From Clostridia bacterium (GTDB lineage Bacteria > Bacillota > Clostridia > Oscillospirales > Acutalibacteraceae), in contig JAFQVY010000010.1 in the NCBI GenBank assembly GCA_017407755.1, positions 1 through 64,000 on the forward strand: a stretch of DNA of 64,000 nucleotides. The letters are read 5' to 3'. Under the pieces are notes generated by a model, which worked only from the letters and a program-made list of their open reading frames with translations, was not told the origin of the DNA and ran no database searches. The translations under genes were made by a program, and so were the position numbers. Shown piece after piece: positions 32,965-41,791 of the stretch (its first letter is position 1; each line of letters starts with the position of its first letter).

Positions 32965-34629
32965 ATGCTGTCAGAACTTTATATCGAAAATATAGCAGTT
33001 ATTGAAAAATCAAATATAAATTTCTCTCAGGGACTTAATGCGCTTACCGGTGAAACAGGTGCAGGTAAAAGCATAGTTATAGATTCTATCGGTGCAGTTC
33101 TTGGTTTTCGTACTTCCCGTGAGCTTATCCGAACAGGTGCCGAAAAAGCAGTGGTGACGGCACTTTTTACCGATATAAGTGAGCGTGTAAAAGAAAGTCT
33201 TGCTGAGCTTGGCGTTGACTGTGACGGCGAGCTTTTAATAAGTCGTGAGCTTACCCTTTCAGGCAAAAACAACTGCCGTATAAATGGTAAGGTTGCTACA
33301 GTTTCAATGCTTAAAGATTTAGGTAAGCTCCTTATAAATATCCACGGCCAGCACGAAAGCTACGAGCTTATGTCACCGGATTTGCATATAAGATACATAG
33401 ACGCTTTAGGTAACCTTGAAGGTCTGCTTAATGAGTACCAAGAGGTATTTGGCGAATTTAAAAGCTTGGAAAACCGCCTAAAAAAACGTCTTTCCGATGA
33501 ACAGGAGCGTAGCAGGCGAATTGATATTCTCCGTTTCCAGATTGAAGAGCTTCAAAATGCCGACATAGTTTCGGGCGAAAAAGAAGAACTTCTTGCTAAG
33601 CGAACTGCTCTTTCCAATGTTGAGCGAATTAAAGAAGGTCTTTTAGGTGCAATCTATAAGCTTGGCGGAGACCTTAATGAAGGCTCAAATGCTTTATGTC
33701 TTCTTGATGACGCATCTTCCGATTTATCCGCCGCCGCACGCTATCATCAGTCTGCCGAGGCATTATCCGAAAGGCTTTCAAACCTTAATTATGAGCTTAA
33801 GGACATTTACTCAGAATGCGAGGATATTATTTCAGATTTAGACTCTGACCCTCAGCTTCTTGATGAAATCGAAAACCGACTTGACTTGCTCAATTCTCTT
33901 TCAAAGAAATACGGCTCAACCGAAGACGAAATGCTTTCTTATCTTGCAGAGGCTGAAGCTGAGCTTGAATCTTTGCTTAATTTTGAAGAGCATTTTGAAA
34001 ACCTTAAAATTTCCTGCGAAAAGGCATATAATAACGCCCTCAATTTAGCAAAATCCCTTTCAGAAAAACGCCGCAAAACCGCAGAGCTTTTCTGCAAAAG
34101 CGTTTCAGAGCAGATGCGTTTTCTCGATATGCCCAATGCTGTTTTGGCAGTTGAGCAAAAGCCTTGCGAGCTTTACGAACTTGGTGCAGACACCATAGAA
34201 TTTTTGATTTCAGCCAATGTGGGTGAACCTCCAAAGCCTGTGGCTAAAATTGCCTCCGGCGGTGAGCTTTCCCGAATGATGCTTGCAATTAAAACCGTGC
34301 TTTCTCAGGCTGACCCTACAGACACCCTCATTTTCGACGAGGTAGACTCAGGCGTTTCAGGTTCAGCCGCAGAGCGAATCGGTATGAAGCTTAAAGATGT
34401 AAGCAAAAGCTCACAGGTTCTCTGTGTAACTCATTTGCCGCAAATTGCCGCGCAGGCAGAAAACCACTATAAAATCACAAAGAGAATCAGCGATGGCAGA
34501 ACCTTTACCTCTGTTGACCTTTTAGATGAAAACGGCAGGGTAGAGGAGCTTGCCCGAATTATGGGTGGCGTCACTGTTGCAGATTCAGCTCGTGACTATG
34601 CACGAGAGCTTATTAATAAATTCAGTTAA
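32965..34629 (+). CDS. recN: DNA repair protein RecN
   Basis: A 554-residue SMC-like ATPase in double-strand break repair. Walker A GETGAGKS is at 29-36, a long coiled coil occupies roughly 150-370, and the C-terminal half has the signature KIASGGELSRMMLAIK and Walker B TLIFDEVDSGVSG. Length and motifs are standard. Follows argR by 14 bases. Confidence 0.97.
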   Translation: MLSELYIENIAVIEKSNINFSQGLNALTGETGAGKSIVIDSIGAVLGFRTSRELIRTGAEKAVVTALFTDISERVKESLAELGVDCDGELLISRELTLSGKNNCRINGKVATVSMLKDLGKLLINIHGQHESYELMSPDLHIRYIDALGNLEGLLNEYQEVFGEFKSLENRLKKRLSDEQERSRRIDILRFQIEELQNADIVSGEKEELLAKRTALSNVERIKEGLLGAIYKLGGDLNEGSNALCLLDDASSDLSAAARYHQSAEALSERLSNLNYELKDIYSECEDIISDLDSDPQLLDEIENRLDLLNSLSKKYGSTEDEMLSYLAEAEAELESLLNFEEHFENLKISCEKAYNNALNLAKSLSEKRRKTAELFCKSVSEQMRFLDMPNAVLAVEQKPCELYELGADTIEFLISANVGEPPKPVAKIASGGELSRMMLAIKTVLSQADPTDTLIFDEVDSGVSGSAAERIGMKLKDVSKSSQVLCVTHLPQIAAQAENHYKITKRISDGRTFTSVDLLDENGRVEELARIMGGVTVADSARDYARELINKFS

Positions 34630-34640
34630 CGGAGGCAACA

Positions 34641-36701
34641 ATGAAAGTCTGGTCTGTTGCACAACTTAATAAAGAAAGAGCTCTCGCTATATCCGAGCAG
34701 TTTCAGATTCCTATGATTTGTGCCGCACTTTTGGATGTCCGCGGCATTAACACACCCGAAGCAGTCAGCGCTTTTTTAAGCGACGAACTGGCATTTGACG
34801 ATCCTTTTGAGATAAAGGATATGGACAAGGCGGTAGAGCGTATTTTAAGAGCTATAGAAAGCGGCGAAAAAATCTGCATCTACGGCGATTACGACGCCGA
34901 CGGCGTTACCGCAACTGCACTTTTGCTTCAGTACCTTGAAACTGTTGGTGCCGATGTAAGCTTTTATATTCCTTCCCGTGCCGATGAAGGCTACGGACTT
35001 AACATTGAGTCAGTTAAAGTACTTGCCGCAGAGGGAACAGAGCTTATCATTACCGTTGATAACGGAATTTCTGCTTTTGAGGAAATAGAGCTTGCAAATT
35101 CTCTCGGTATGGAGGTAGTTGTGACCGACCACCATACTGTGCCCGAAATAATTCCCAACGCCGTGGCGGTTGTTAATCCTCACAGACCCGACTGCAAAAG
35201 CCGGTTCAAAGAGCTTTCGGGCGTGGGCGTTGTATTAAAGCTCATTATGGCTTTAGAGGGTGAATATGCCGACATAGATATGCTTATGCAGGAGTATTCA
35301 GACCTTGCCGCGTTAGGTACAATCGGCGATATTGTAAGCCTTACAGGCGAAAACAGAGTTATCGCGAAACATGGTATTCGCAGTATAAACGACTCAAGCC
35401 GAGTTGGTATCATCTCGCTGCTTAAAGCAAGCGGCACCTATGAAAAAGAGCTTACTTCAACCGACCTTTCCTTTTCGGTAGTTCCCCGTATCAATGCAGG
35501 AGGCAGGTTAGGTCTTTCGTCAAAGTCGGTGGAGCTTTTGCTTACCTTTGATGAGGAGTACGCCTTAAGCCTTGCTTCTAATCTTTCAGAAGATAACTCC
35601 CAGCGGCAGAAAATCGAGCAGGATATTTTAAAAGAAATTGATGCTAAAATCCGTGAAAACCCTAACCTCGTACGCCACTCCATAATAATTATTGAGGGCG
35701 AAAATTGGCATCAGGGCGTTATTGGAATCATTGCCGCAAAAATCAAAGGTCTTTTCGGCAAAACCTGCATCATTATTTCTAAAGAGGGCGAAACCTCCCG
35801 TGCTTCCGGCAGAAGTATCGAAGGCTTTGCTCTTAACGAAGCGATTTTCGCCACAAGTCAATACCTTGAGCACTTCGGCGGCCACGAAATGGCAGTAGGT
35901 TTTTCTCTTAAAACCGAAAACATAGAAGCTTTCAAGGAAGCACTTTATGATTATTACGACAAAAACGATAAGCTTTTCCTGCCTACAGTTAATATTGACT
36001 GCAAGCTTAACCCTGCACTTTTAAACCTTGAGCTTGTAGAGGCTCTTTCAATATTAGAGCCCTTTGGCGCAGGAAATCCTGCTCCGCTTTTTGGTCTTTA
36101 TAATATGACAATTACTGAGGTGAAGCCTCTTTCAAACGGCAGACATCAGCGTCTTACCGTTACCCGTGGCGGTGCAGTACACACTGTTATGTGCTTTGGA
36201 ATGGATAGCGCTATGTTCCCATATACTAAGGGAGACGTAGTTGATTTAGCCGTTTCTCTTGATAAGAATATGTATAAAAACAACGTATACCTTTCCATTA
36301 TCGCAAGAGATATACGCTATTGCGGCTATGAAACCGAAAGACACCTTAAATCAATGCGACTTTACGACAGGTTTATACTTAACAGAAACCTGCCCGAAAA
36401 ATACGCTCAGTATTTTCCTATGCTTATTCCAAAGCGTGAGGATTTTGCCATTTTGTACCGATTCCTTAAATCAGCAGGTACAATAGAAATAAGCCTTGAA
36501 ACTTTAAGCTACCGCTTGAATTCAATGCCCTGCGGTAAGCTTATGACCTGCCTTAATGCAATGCAGGAGCTCTCTCTTATAACACTTTTTGAAGGCCCCA
36601 AAGTCCTTAAAATAGAGGTACTTGATATTGACCATAAGGTTGATATTGAAAGTGCCCCGATAATACAGAAACTCAGGGAGGTGGAGAAATGTCACAAGTA
36701 A
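34641..36701 (+). CDS. recJ: Single-stranded-DNA-specific exonuclease RecJ
   Basis: A 686-residue DHH-family nuclease. The first motif YGDYDADG (81-88) and the DHH triad (163-165, VVTDHHTVPE) are intact, and the DHHA1 domain has GRSIEGF...FGGHEMAVGFSL. The C-terminal extension beyond the OB domain, a winged-helix-like region (about 580-680), is usual in Firmicutes. GGAGG precedes the ATG. It overlaps rel by 13 bases. Confidence 0.95.
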   Translation: MKVWSVAQLNKERALAISEQFQIPMICAALLDVRGINTPEAVSAFLSDELAFDDPFEIKDMDKAVERILRAIESGEKICIYGDYDADGVTATALLLQYLETVGADVSFYIPSRADEGYGLNIESVKVLAAEGTELIITVDNGISAFEEIELANSLGMEVVVTDHHTVPEIIPNAVAVVNPHRPDCKSRFKELSGVGVVLKLIMALEGEYADIDMLMQEYSDLAALGTIGDIVSLTGENRVIAKHGIRSINDSSRVGIISLLKASGTYEKELTSTDLSFSVVPRINAGGRLGLSSKSVELLLTFDEEYALSLASNLSEDNSQRQKIEQDILKEIDAKIRENPNLVRHSIIIIEGENWHQGVIGIIAAKIKGLFGKTCIIISKEGETSRASGRSIEGFALNEAIFATSQYLEHFGGHEMAVGFSLKTENIEAFKEALYDYYDKNDKLFLPTVNIDCKLNPALLNLELVEALSILEPFGAGNPAPLFGLYNMTITEVKPLSNGRHQRLTVTRGGAVHTVMCFGMDSAMFPYTKGDVVDLAVSLDKNMYKNNVYLSIIARDIRYCGYETERHLKSMRLYDRFILNRNLPEKYAQYFPMLIPKREDFAILYRFLKSAGTIEISLETLSYRLNSMPCGKLMTCLNAMQELSLITLFEGPKVLKIEVLDIDHKVDIESAPIIQKLREVEKCHK

Positions 36702-38887
36702 CGACTGCCCACTACAGAGATTATCACGACCTTTTAGAGCTTTTAAAAGCAAGCGGTAATAGCTATGATTTAGAAAAAATTGAAAAAGCATATAACTATG
36801 CCAAAGAAGCACACGGAGACCAAAGGCGTGTTTCGGGAATTCCTTATATTCTTCACCCAACCTCCGTTGCCTGTATTCTCGTTGGTCTCGGTATGGACAC
36901 CGACGCCATTATTGCCGCACTCCTTCACGACGTTGTAGAGGATACCGACAAAACCTTAGAGGACGTAACCAAAGAATTTGGCAGCGATATTGCTCTTTTA
37001 ATTGACGGACTTACAAAGATTTCTAAAATTGCTTTTGCAAACCGCGAAGAACAGCAGGCGGAAAGTATCCGCAAAATGCTTATTGCCATGAGCAATGACA
37101 TTCGTGTTATCATCATAAAGCTTGCTGACAGAGTTCACAATATGCGTACAATCGACTGTATGCACGAGCAAAAACGCCGCGACAAAGCAAGAGAAAATAT
37201 GGAAGTATACGCTCCGATTGCTCACAGACTTGGTATGAAAGCCATTAAAGAAGAGCTTGAGGACTTGTCTCTTCGTTACCTCGACCCTGTAGGCTATGAA
37301 GAAATCGAAAACGAGCTCTTACTTACTGCAAACGACCGTGAAGCGTTTATTTCAGACCTTAAAAATGAAATATTGGAGCGAAGCAAATCAGCTATAGAGG
37401 AGCTTTACATCAGCGGTCGAGTAAAAAGTATCAACAGTATTTATCACAAAACCTATACTCAGGGAAAAACCATTGACCAGATTTACGACATTTTTGCCGT
37501 AAGAATTATTGTCCACTCAGTAACCGATTGCTACAATGTTTTAGGTATAATCCACGATATTTATAAGCCTATCCCTAACCGCTTCAAGGACTATATCTCT
37601 ACTCCTAAAGCAAATATGTACCAGTCCTTGCATACTACAGTTATCAGCCACCGTGGTATTCCCTTTGAGGTGCAGATTCGTACTTGGGATATGCACCACA
37701 CTGCCGAGTACGGTATTGCAGCACACTGGAAATATAAAGCCGGTGTTTCTGACAAAGGCGGTAAGGCTCAGTCTCTTGAAGAGCGTCTGACCTGGATCAG
37801 AAAAATGCTTGAAACCCAGAGCGAGGCGCTGGATTCAACCGACCTTGTATCTTCAATAAAAACCGACCTTAACCCAAACGAGGTCTTTGTATTCACTCCT
37901 AAGGGTGACGTTATAACTCTGCCTCAGGGTTCAACGGTTATCGATATGGCTTATGCGATTCACTCTGCTGTCGGCAACCGTATGGTAGGCGCTAAGGTAG
38001 ACAGACGTATTGTTCCTATTGACTATCAGGTGAAAACAGGTGAAATCGTAGAAATCCTTACTCAAAAGGAAACTCAAGGCCCCAAGCGTGACTGGCTTAA
38101 AATCGTTAAAACCTCTGAAGCAAGGGCAAAAATCCGTTCTTGGTTCAAAAAAGAAAAGCGTGAAGAAAATATTTTGGAGGGTAAGGCTGAGTTTGAGCGA
38201 GAGCTTAAGAAAATGGGAATTCAGCTTAAAGAAAAGGATGTTTTCGAGTTCCTTTCAAAAATCAACCTAAAAATCGAAATCAAGGATGTTGACGATTTTT
38301 ACGCCGCAATCGGTTATGGCGGAATTCAGCTTTGGAAGATAAGCCAGCGTATCCGAGACGTTTATCAGAAGTATTATCTTAAAGCAATTGAAGAAACACC
38401 TGTGATTGTTACCGAGCAAAGCAAAAAGACAAAGGTTGGTTCAGGTGTTTGTATTGAAGGTATAGACGACGTGCTTACAAAGCTTTCCCGTTGTTGCAAT
38501 CCCTTGCCGGGGGATGATATTATCGGCTTTGTAACACGAGGCTACGGTGTTTCAATTCATAAGAGAGATTGTACCAATGTGCCTGAGGATATTTCAAAAT
38601 CTGAGCATCCTGAGCGTTGGGTCAATGCATATTGGCTTTCAAGTATCAAGGAAAACTTCCAGAGTAACCTCCAGATTCTGGGCAACGACCGAGCAGGCTT
38701 ACTTGCTGACGTAAGCTCACAGCTTTCTGCAATGCACATTATGATTCGTGCCCTTAACTGCCGCGAGCTTCCCGACAACAAGGCTATCATAAACGTAACC
38801 CTTGATGTTTCGGGTTTAGACCATCTTAAGTCCGTTATGGCTCGACTTGGTACTATTAACGGCATTATCTCAATTACAAGGGAATGA
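36689..38887 (+). CDS. relA: Bifunctional (p)ppGpp synthetase/hydrolase Rel
   Basis: A 732-residue protein with all Rel modules: HD hydrolase domain (ALLHDVVEDT, His80-Asp81), synthetase domain (RIIVHSVTDCYNVLGIIH, KDYISTPKANMYQSLHT), TGS (EVFVFTPKGDVITLP), a zinc-finger-like RIS region (SRCCNPLPGDDIIGF) and a C-terminal ACT domain. Both active sites look intact, so it makes and removes the alarmone. Upstream of dtd as in many Clostridia. Confidence 0.97.
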   Translation: MSQVTTAHYRDYHDLLELLKASGNSYDLEKIEKAYNYAKEAHGDQRRVSGIPYILHPTSVACILVGLGMDTDAIIAALLHDVVEDTDKTLEDVTKEFGSDIALLIDGLTKISKIAFANREEQQAESIRKMLIAMSNDIRVIIIKLADRVHNMRTIDCMHEQKRRDKARENMEVYAPIAHRLGMKAIKEELEDLSLRYLDPVGYEEIENELLLTANDREAFISDLKNEILERSKSAIEELYISGRVKSINSIYHKTYTQGKTIDQIYDIFAVRIIVHSVTDCYNVLGIIHDIYKPIPNRFKDYISTPKANMYQSLHTTVISHRGIPFEVQIRTWDMHHTAEYGIAAHWKYKAGVSDKGGKAQSLEERLTWIRKMLETQSEALDSTDLVSSIKTDLNPNEVFVFTPKGDVITLPQGSTVIDMAYAIHSAVGNRMVGAKVDRRIVPIDYQVKTGEIVEILTQKETQGPKRDWLKIVKTSEARAKIRSWFKKEKREENILEGKAEFERELKKMGIQLKEKDVFEFLSKINLKIEIKDVDDFYAAIGYGGIQLWKISQRIRDVYQKYYLKAIEETPVIVTEQSKKTKVGSGVCIEGIDDVLTKLSRCCNPLPGDDIIGFVTRGYGVSIHKRDCTNVPEDISKSEHPERWVNAYWLSSIKENFQSNLQILGNDRAGLLADVSSQLSAMHIMIRALNCRELPDNKAIINVTLDVSGLDHLKSVMARLGTINGIISITRE

Positions 38888-38891
38888 TAAA

Positions 38892-39347
38892 ATGAAAGCA
38901 GTTCTTCAGCGTGTTTCAAAAGCAAGCGTAACAGTAGAAAGCGAGCTTGTTTCCTCGATAAACAAAGGTTTTCTTATCCTTTTGGGCGTAGAGGCTTCTG
39001 ATAATGAAGCAGAAGCCCTTGCCCTTGCAAAAAAGATTTCGGGGCTAAGAATCTTTACCGACGAAAATGACAAAATGAACCTTTCCTTGGCCGACGTCAA
39101 GGGCGAGGTTTTAGTGGTTTCAAACTTTACTCTTTGTGCCGACTGCAAAAAGGGCAGACGCCCTAACTTTGAAAATGCCGCAAGAGGGGAAGAGGCCGAC
39201 AATCTTTACGAATTCTTCTGCAAAACTCTGCAAGACTTAGGGGTGCAAAAGGTTTTAAAAGGTGTTTTCGGTGCCGATATGAAGGTAAAACTTTTAAATG
39301 ACGGCCCTGTTACCATAATTTTAGACTCAAAGGTGCTTTCAAAATGA
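38892..39347 (+). CDS. dtd: D-aminoacyl-tRNA deacylase
   Basis: A 151-residue enzyme that removes D-amino acids from tRNA. The N-terminus MKAVLQRVSKASVTVE and the C-terminal NDGPVTIILDS are standard. The usual SQFTL motif reads SNFTL here, a conservative Gln-to-Asn change near the active site. The start at 38892, just after the rel stop, fits the family; a longer frame from 38847 lies inside rel. It overlaps the next gene by four bases. Confidence 0.94.
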   Translation: MKAVLQRVSKASVTVESELVSSINKGFLILLGVEASDNEAEALALAKKISGLRIFTDENDKMNLSLADVKGEVLVVSNFTLCADCKKGRRPNFENAARGEEADNLYEFFCKTLQDLGVQKVLKGVFGADMKVKLLNDGPVTIILDSKVLSK

Positions 39348-39979
39348 TAAATGTAGATATTATCCCCGTTGGTCACTTGTCCACTAACTGCTACATCGTT
39401 ACCGACTTATCAACAGGCAGAAAAGCGGTTGTTGACCCCGGTTATAAAAGCGGCGAGCTTTTAAAGAAAATTGAAAAGTCAGGCAAAGACACCTTTGATT
39501 ATATTCTGCTTACCCACGGTCACTTTGACCATATATGGTTTGCTGAGGAGGTAAAAGCTTTAACAGGTGCAAAAATAGTCATTTCCGGTGAAGATGCCCC
39601 TTTTTTAACCGACTCTATGTTAAACCTTTCCGCAGGCTTTGGCTTTAGAAGCTTCCCGAAAATTTCTGCCGATATTACTTTAAATAACGGCGACAAGCTT
39701 ATGTTAGGGGAAAGTGAATTTACCTTTTTAAGCACTCCCGGTCATACAGTGGGCAGCGGTTGCTTCGTATTTTTTTCAGACAAAATTATTTTTTCGGGGG
39801 ACACTCTCTTTAAACTTTCTATGGGAAGAACCGATTTTGTAACCGGCAATCCTTTAGATATGCAAAAGTCTCTTAAAAAGCTTGCAGGCCTTTCAGGCGA
39901 TTTTAAGGTTTTTCCCGGTCACGGAGAAACTACCACCCTTGAGTATGAGAGAAAAAATAACCCTTATGTGAGTGTATAA
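39344..39979 (+). CDS. Metallo-beta-lactamase-fold hydrolase, YqgX/glyoxalase II-like
   Basis: A 211-residue enzyme. The metal motif THGHFDH is at residues 57-63, with later HTVGS, SGDTLF and PGHGETT supplying the other ligands. Relatives hydrolyse thioesters such as hydroxyacyl-thiols; the true substrate is unknown. It overlaps dtd and hemZ, so it is translated together with them. Confidence 0.9.
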   Translation: MINVDIIPVGHLSTNCYIVTDLSTGRKAVVDPGYKSGELLKKIEKSGKDTFDYILLTHGHFDHIWFAEEVKALTGAKIVISGEDAPFLTDSMLNLSAGFGFRSFPKISADITLNNGDKLMLGESEFTFLSTPGHTVGSGCFVFFSDKIIFSGDTLFKLSMGRTDFVTGNPLDMQKSLKKLAGLSGDFKVFPGHGETTTLEYERKNNPYVSV

Positions 39980-41424
39980 TGAATCTTTATATAATTAACC
40001 ACAGCTTTGCTTACGAGCTTGAAAATTTAACCCGTGCTTTCTTTCCTAACGAAAAAATCAAAGTTATAAAAGAAATCTCTCCCTTAGAGGCTCCTTTTGT
40101 TTACACTGAGGTAAGCGATAAAACATTAATCGTAAAAGTGTCGGCAGACGGCAAAAATGAAGCACTTTCAAGGGACTTTTCAGAAAGTGACGACAAAGAG
40201 CTTTTCCTTGCAACTCTTATGTACAAATGTCTTTCCAAGATTTGTAACCGCACCCTTCCTTGGGGGCTCTTAACAGGAGTACGCCCCATAAAACTTTTCA
40301 GACGTCTCAGCGACACAGAGGGAAGAGAAAGTGCAGAAAAGTATTTTAAAGACACACTTTTGGTAAGCGACAGTAAGCTAAGTCTTGCCAAAACTACAGA
40401 AGCCAACGAGCGAAAAATCCTTGAGCTTTCTCAAAAAGACTCCTTCAGTCTTTATATTTCCATACCTTTCTGTCCCACAAGGTGCAATTATTGCTCATTT
40501 GTTTCACAATCTGTAGAAAAAGCCAAACATCTCATCAAGCCTTATGTGGATATTCTTCTTGAAGAAATCAAAGAAACCGCAGAAATCGCAAATGCCTTGA
40601 AATTAAGGCTTGAAACAGTCTATATCGGCGGAGGTACTCCCACAACCCTTTCTGCTGAGGATTTAAGCCGGGTTATAAACACCGTAAATTCAAACTTTGA
40701 TATGTCTTATTTAAGAGAGTTTACCATTGAAGCAGGCAGACCTGATACAATTACCGAAGAAAAGCTCAGAGCAATACTTTCTTCAGGCTGTGACAGGCTT
40801 AGCATAAATCCCCAGACCTTAAACGACAAGGTGCTTGAAGCAATCGGCAGAAAGCATACTGCCGAAGAGTTTTACTCTGCCTTCAATCTTGCAAAAAAGC
40901 TTGGCTTCAAGCATATAAATACCGACCTTATCGCAGGTCTTGACGGTGACACTACAGAGTCTTTTAAAAATACAGTCGACGGTATTATAACCCTTAACCC
41001 CGAAAGCGTTACAATTCATACCCTTTCTATGAAACGAAGCTCCTTTATTACCGCCGAAAATAAGCTCATTACCGAGCAGGGCAACAGCTCTGTTTCCGAT
41101 ATGCTTAATTTTGGCTATTCAAGGCTTTCAGAAAGCGGTTTTCGTCCTTATTATCTATATCGCCAAAGTAAAATGCTTGGCAATTTAGAAAACACAGGCT
41201 GGGCAAAGGAAGGCTTTGACGGACTATATAACGTATATATTATGGACGAAACCCACACCATACTTGCCTGCGGTGCAGGTGCAGTCACAAAGCTTAAAAC
41301 TTTCGGCTCTGAGCATTTGGAGCGTATATTTAACTTTAAATATCCATACGAATATATAGACAGATACTCTGAGCTTTCTCAAAGAAAGCAGGCGATCTGC
41401 GAATTTTATAAAACGTATTTTTAA
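39979..41424 (+). CDS. hemZ: HemZ-type radical SAM coproporphyrinogen oxidase-like protein
   Basis: A 481-residue radical SAM protein. The iron-sulfur cysteines are Cys165, Cys169 and Cys172 (CPTRCNYC). An N-terminal domain of about 150 residues with LPWGLLTGVRPIKL distinguishes HemZ from HemN/HemW. The name implies oxygen-independent coproporphyrinogen oxidation, but many HemZ-like proteins have an unproven role, and no other haem genes are in the window. GGGTPTTL and the later TDLIAGLDGDT follow the family. Confidence 0.88.
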   Translation: MNLYIINHSFAYELENLTRAFFPNEKIKVIKEISPLEAPFVYTEVSDKTLIVKVSADGKNEALSRDFSESDDKELFLATLMYKCLSKICNRTLPWGLLTGVRPIKLFRRLSDTEGRESAEKYFKDTLLVSDSKLSLAKTTEANERKILELSQKDSFSLYISIPFCPTRCNYCSFVSQSVEKAKHLIKPYVDILLEEIKETAEIANALKLRLETVYIGGGTPTTLSAEDLSRVINTVNSNFDMSYLREFTIEAGRPDTITEEKLRAILSSGCDRLSINPQTLNDKVLEAIGRKHTAEEFYSAFNLAKKLGFKHINTDLIAGLDGDTTESFKNTVDGIITLNPESVTIHTLSMKRSSFITAENKLITEQGNSSVSDMLNFGYSRLSESGFRPYYLYRQSKMLGNLENTGWAKEGFDGLYNVYIMDETHTILACGAGAVTKLKTFGSEHLERIFNFKYPYEYIDRYSELSQRKQAICEFYKTYF

Positions 41425-41437
41425 CGGAGAAGATATT

Positions 41438-41761
41438 ATGAGCTTGTTTGACGATTTTTCAGTAAATGCAAAAACTTACGCCAATAAGGTTTCCCGAAAG
41501 GCAGACGCCGCCGTTGAAATCTCACGTCTTAAGCTTAGCGAAAGCCGACTTCAGCGTGAAATTTCCAGAAGCCTCAAGCTTTTAGGTGCCAAGGTTTATA
41601 AAGCCTACAGCTTAGACGATTCAAGTCTTGACGTAGGTGACGACGTTGTGGCAATTACCGATATGTACCAAAGGCTTAAAACTATTCGCAAGCAGATTGC
41701 AGAATTAAAAAATACCGAATTTACAACCTTCGACGAGAAAAGCACCGACGATAAAGGATAA
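41438..41761 (+). CDS. Conserved hypothetical coiled-coil protein
   Basis: A 107-residue soluble protein, almost wholly helical and charged, with an Arg/Lys/Glu-rich heptad-like stretch (LKLSESRLQREISRSLKLLG) and a second helix (MYQRLKTIRKQIAEL). No motif known to me is present. It has a good site (GGAG) and sits 13 bases after hemZ and 30 bases before the flippase, so it is expressed with them. Function unknown. Confidence 0.6.
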   Translation: MSLFDDFSVNAKTYANKVSRKADAAVEISRLKLSESRLQREISRSLKLLGAKVYKAYSLDDSSLDVGDDVVAITDMYQRLKTIRKQIAELKNTEFTTFDEKSTDDKG

Positions 41762-41791
41762 TTAAAGTATCTTTTATATTTCGGTGAGGTT

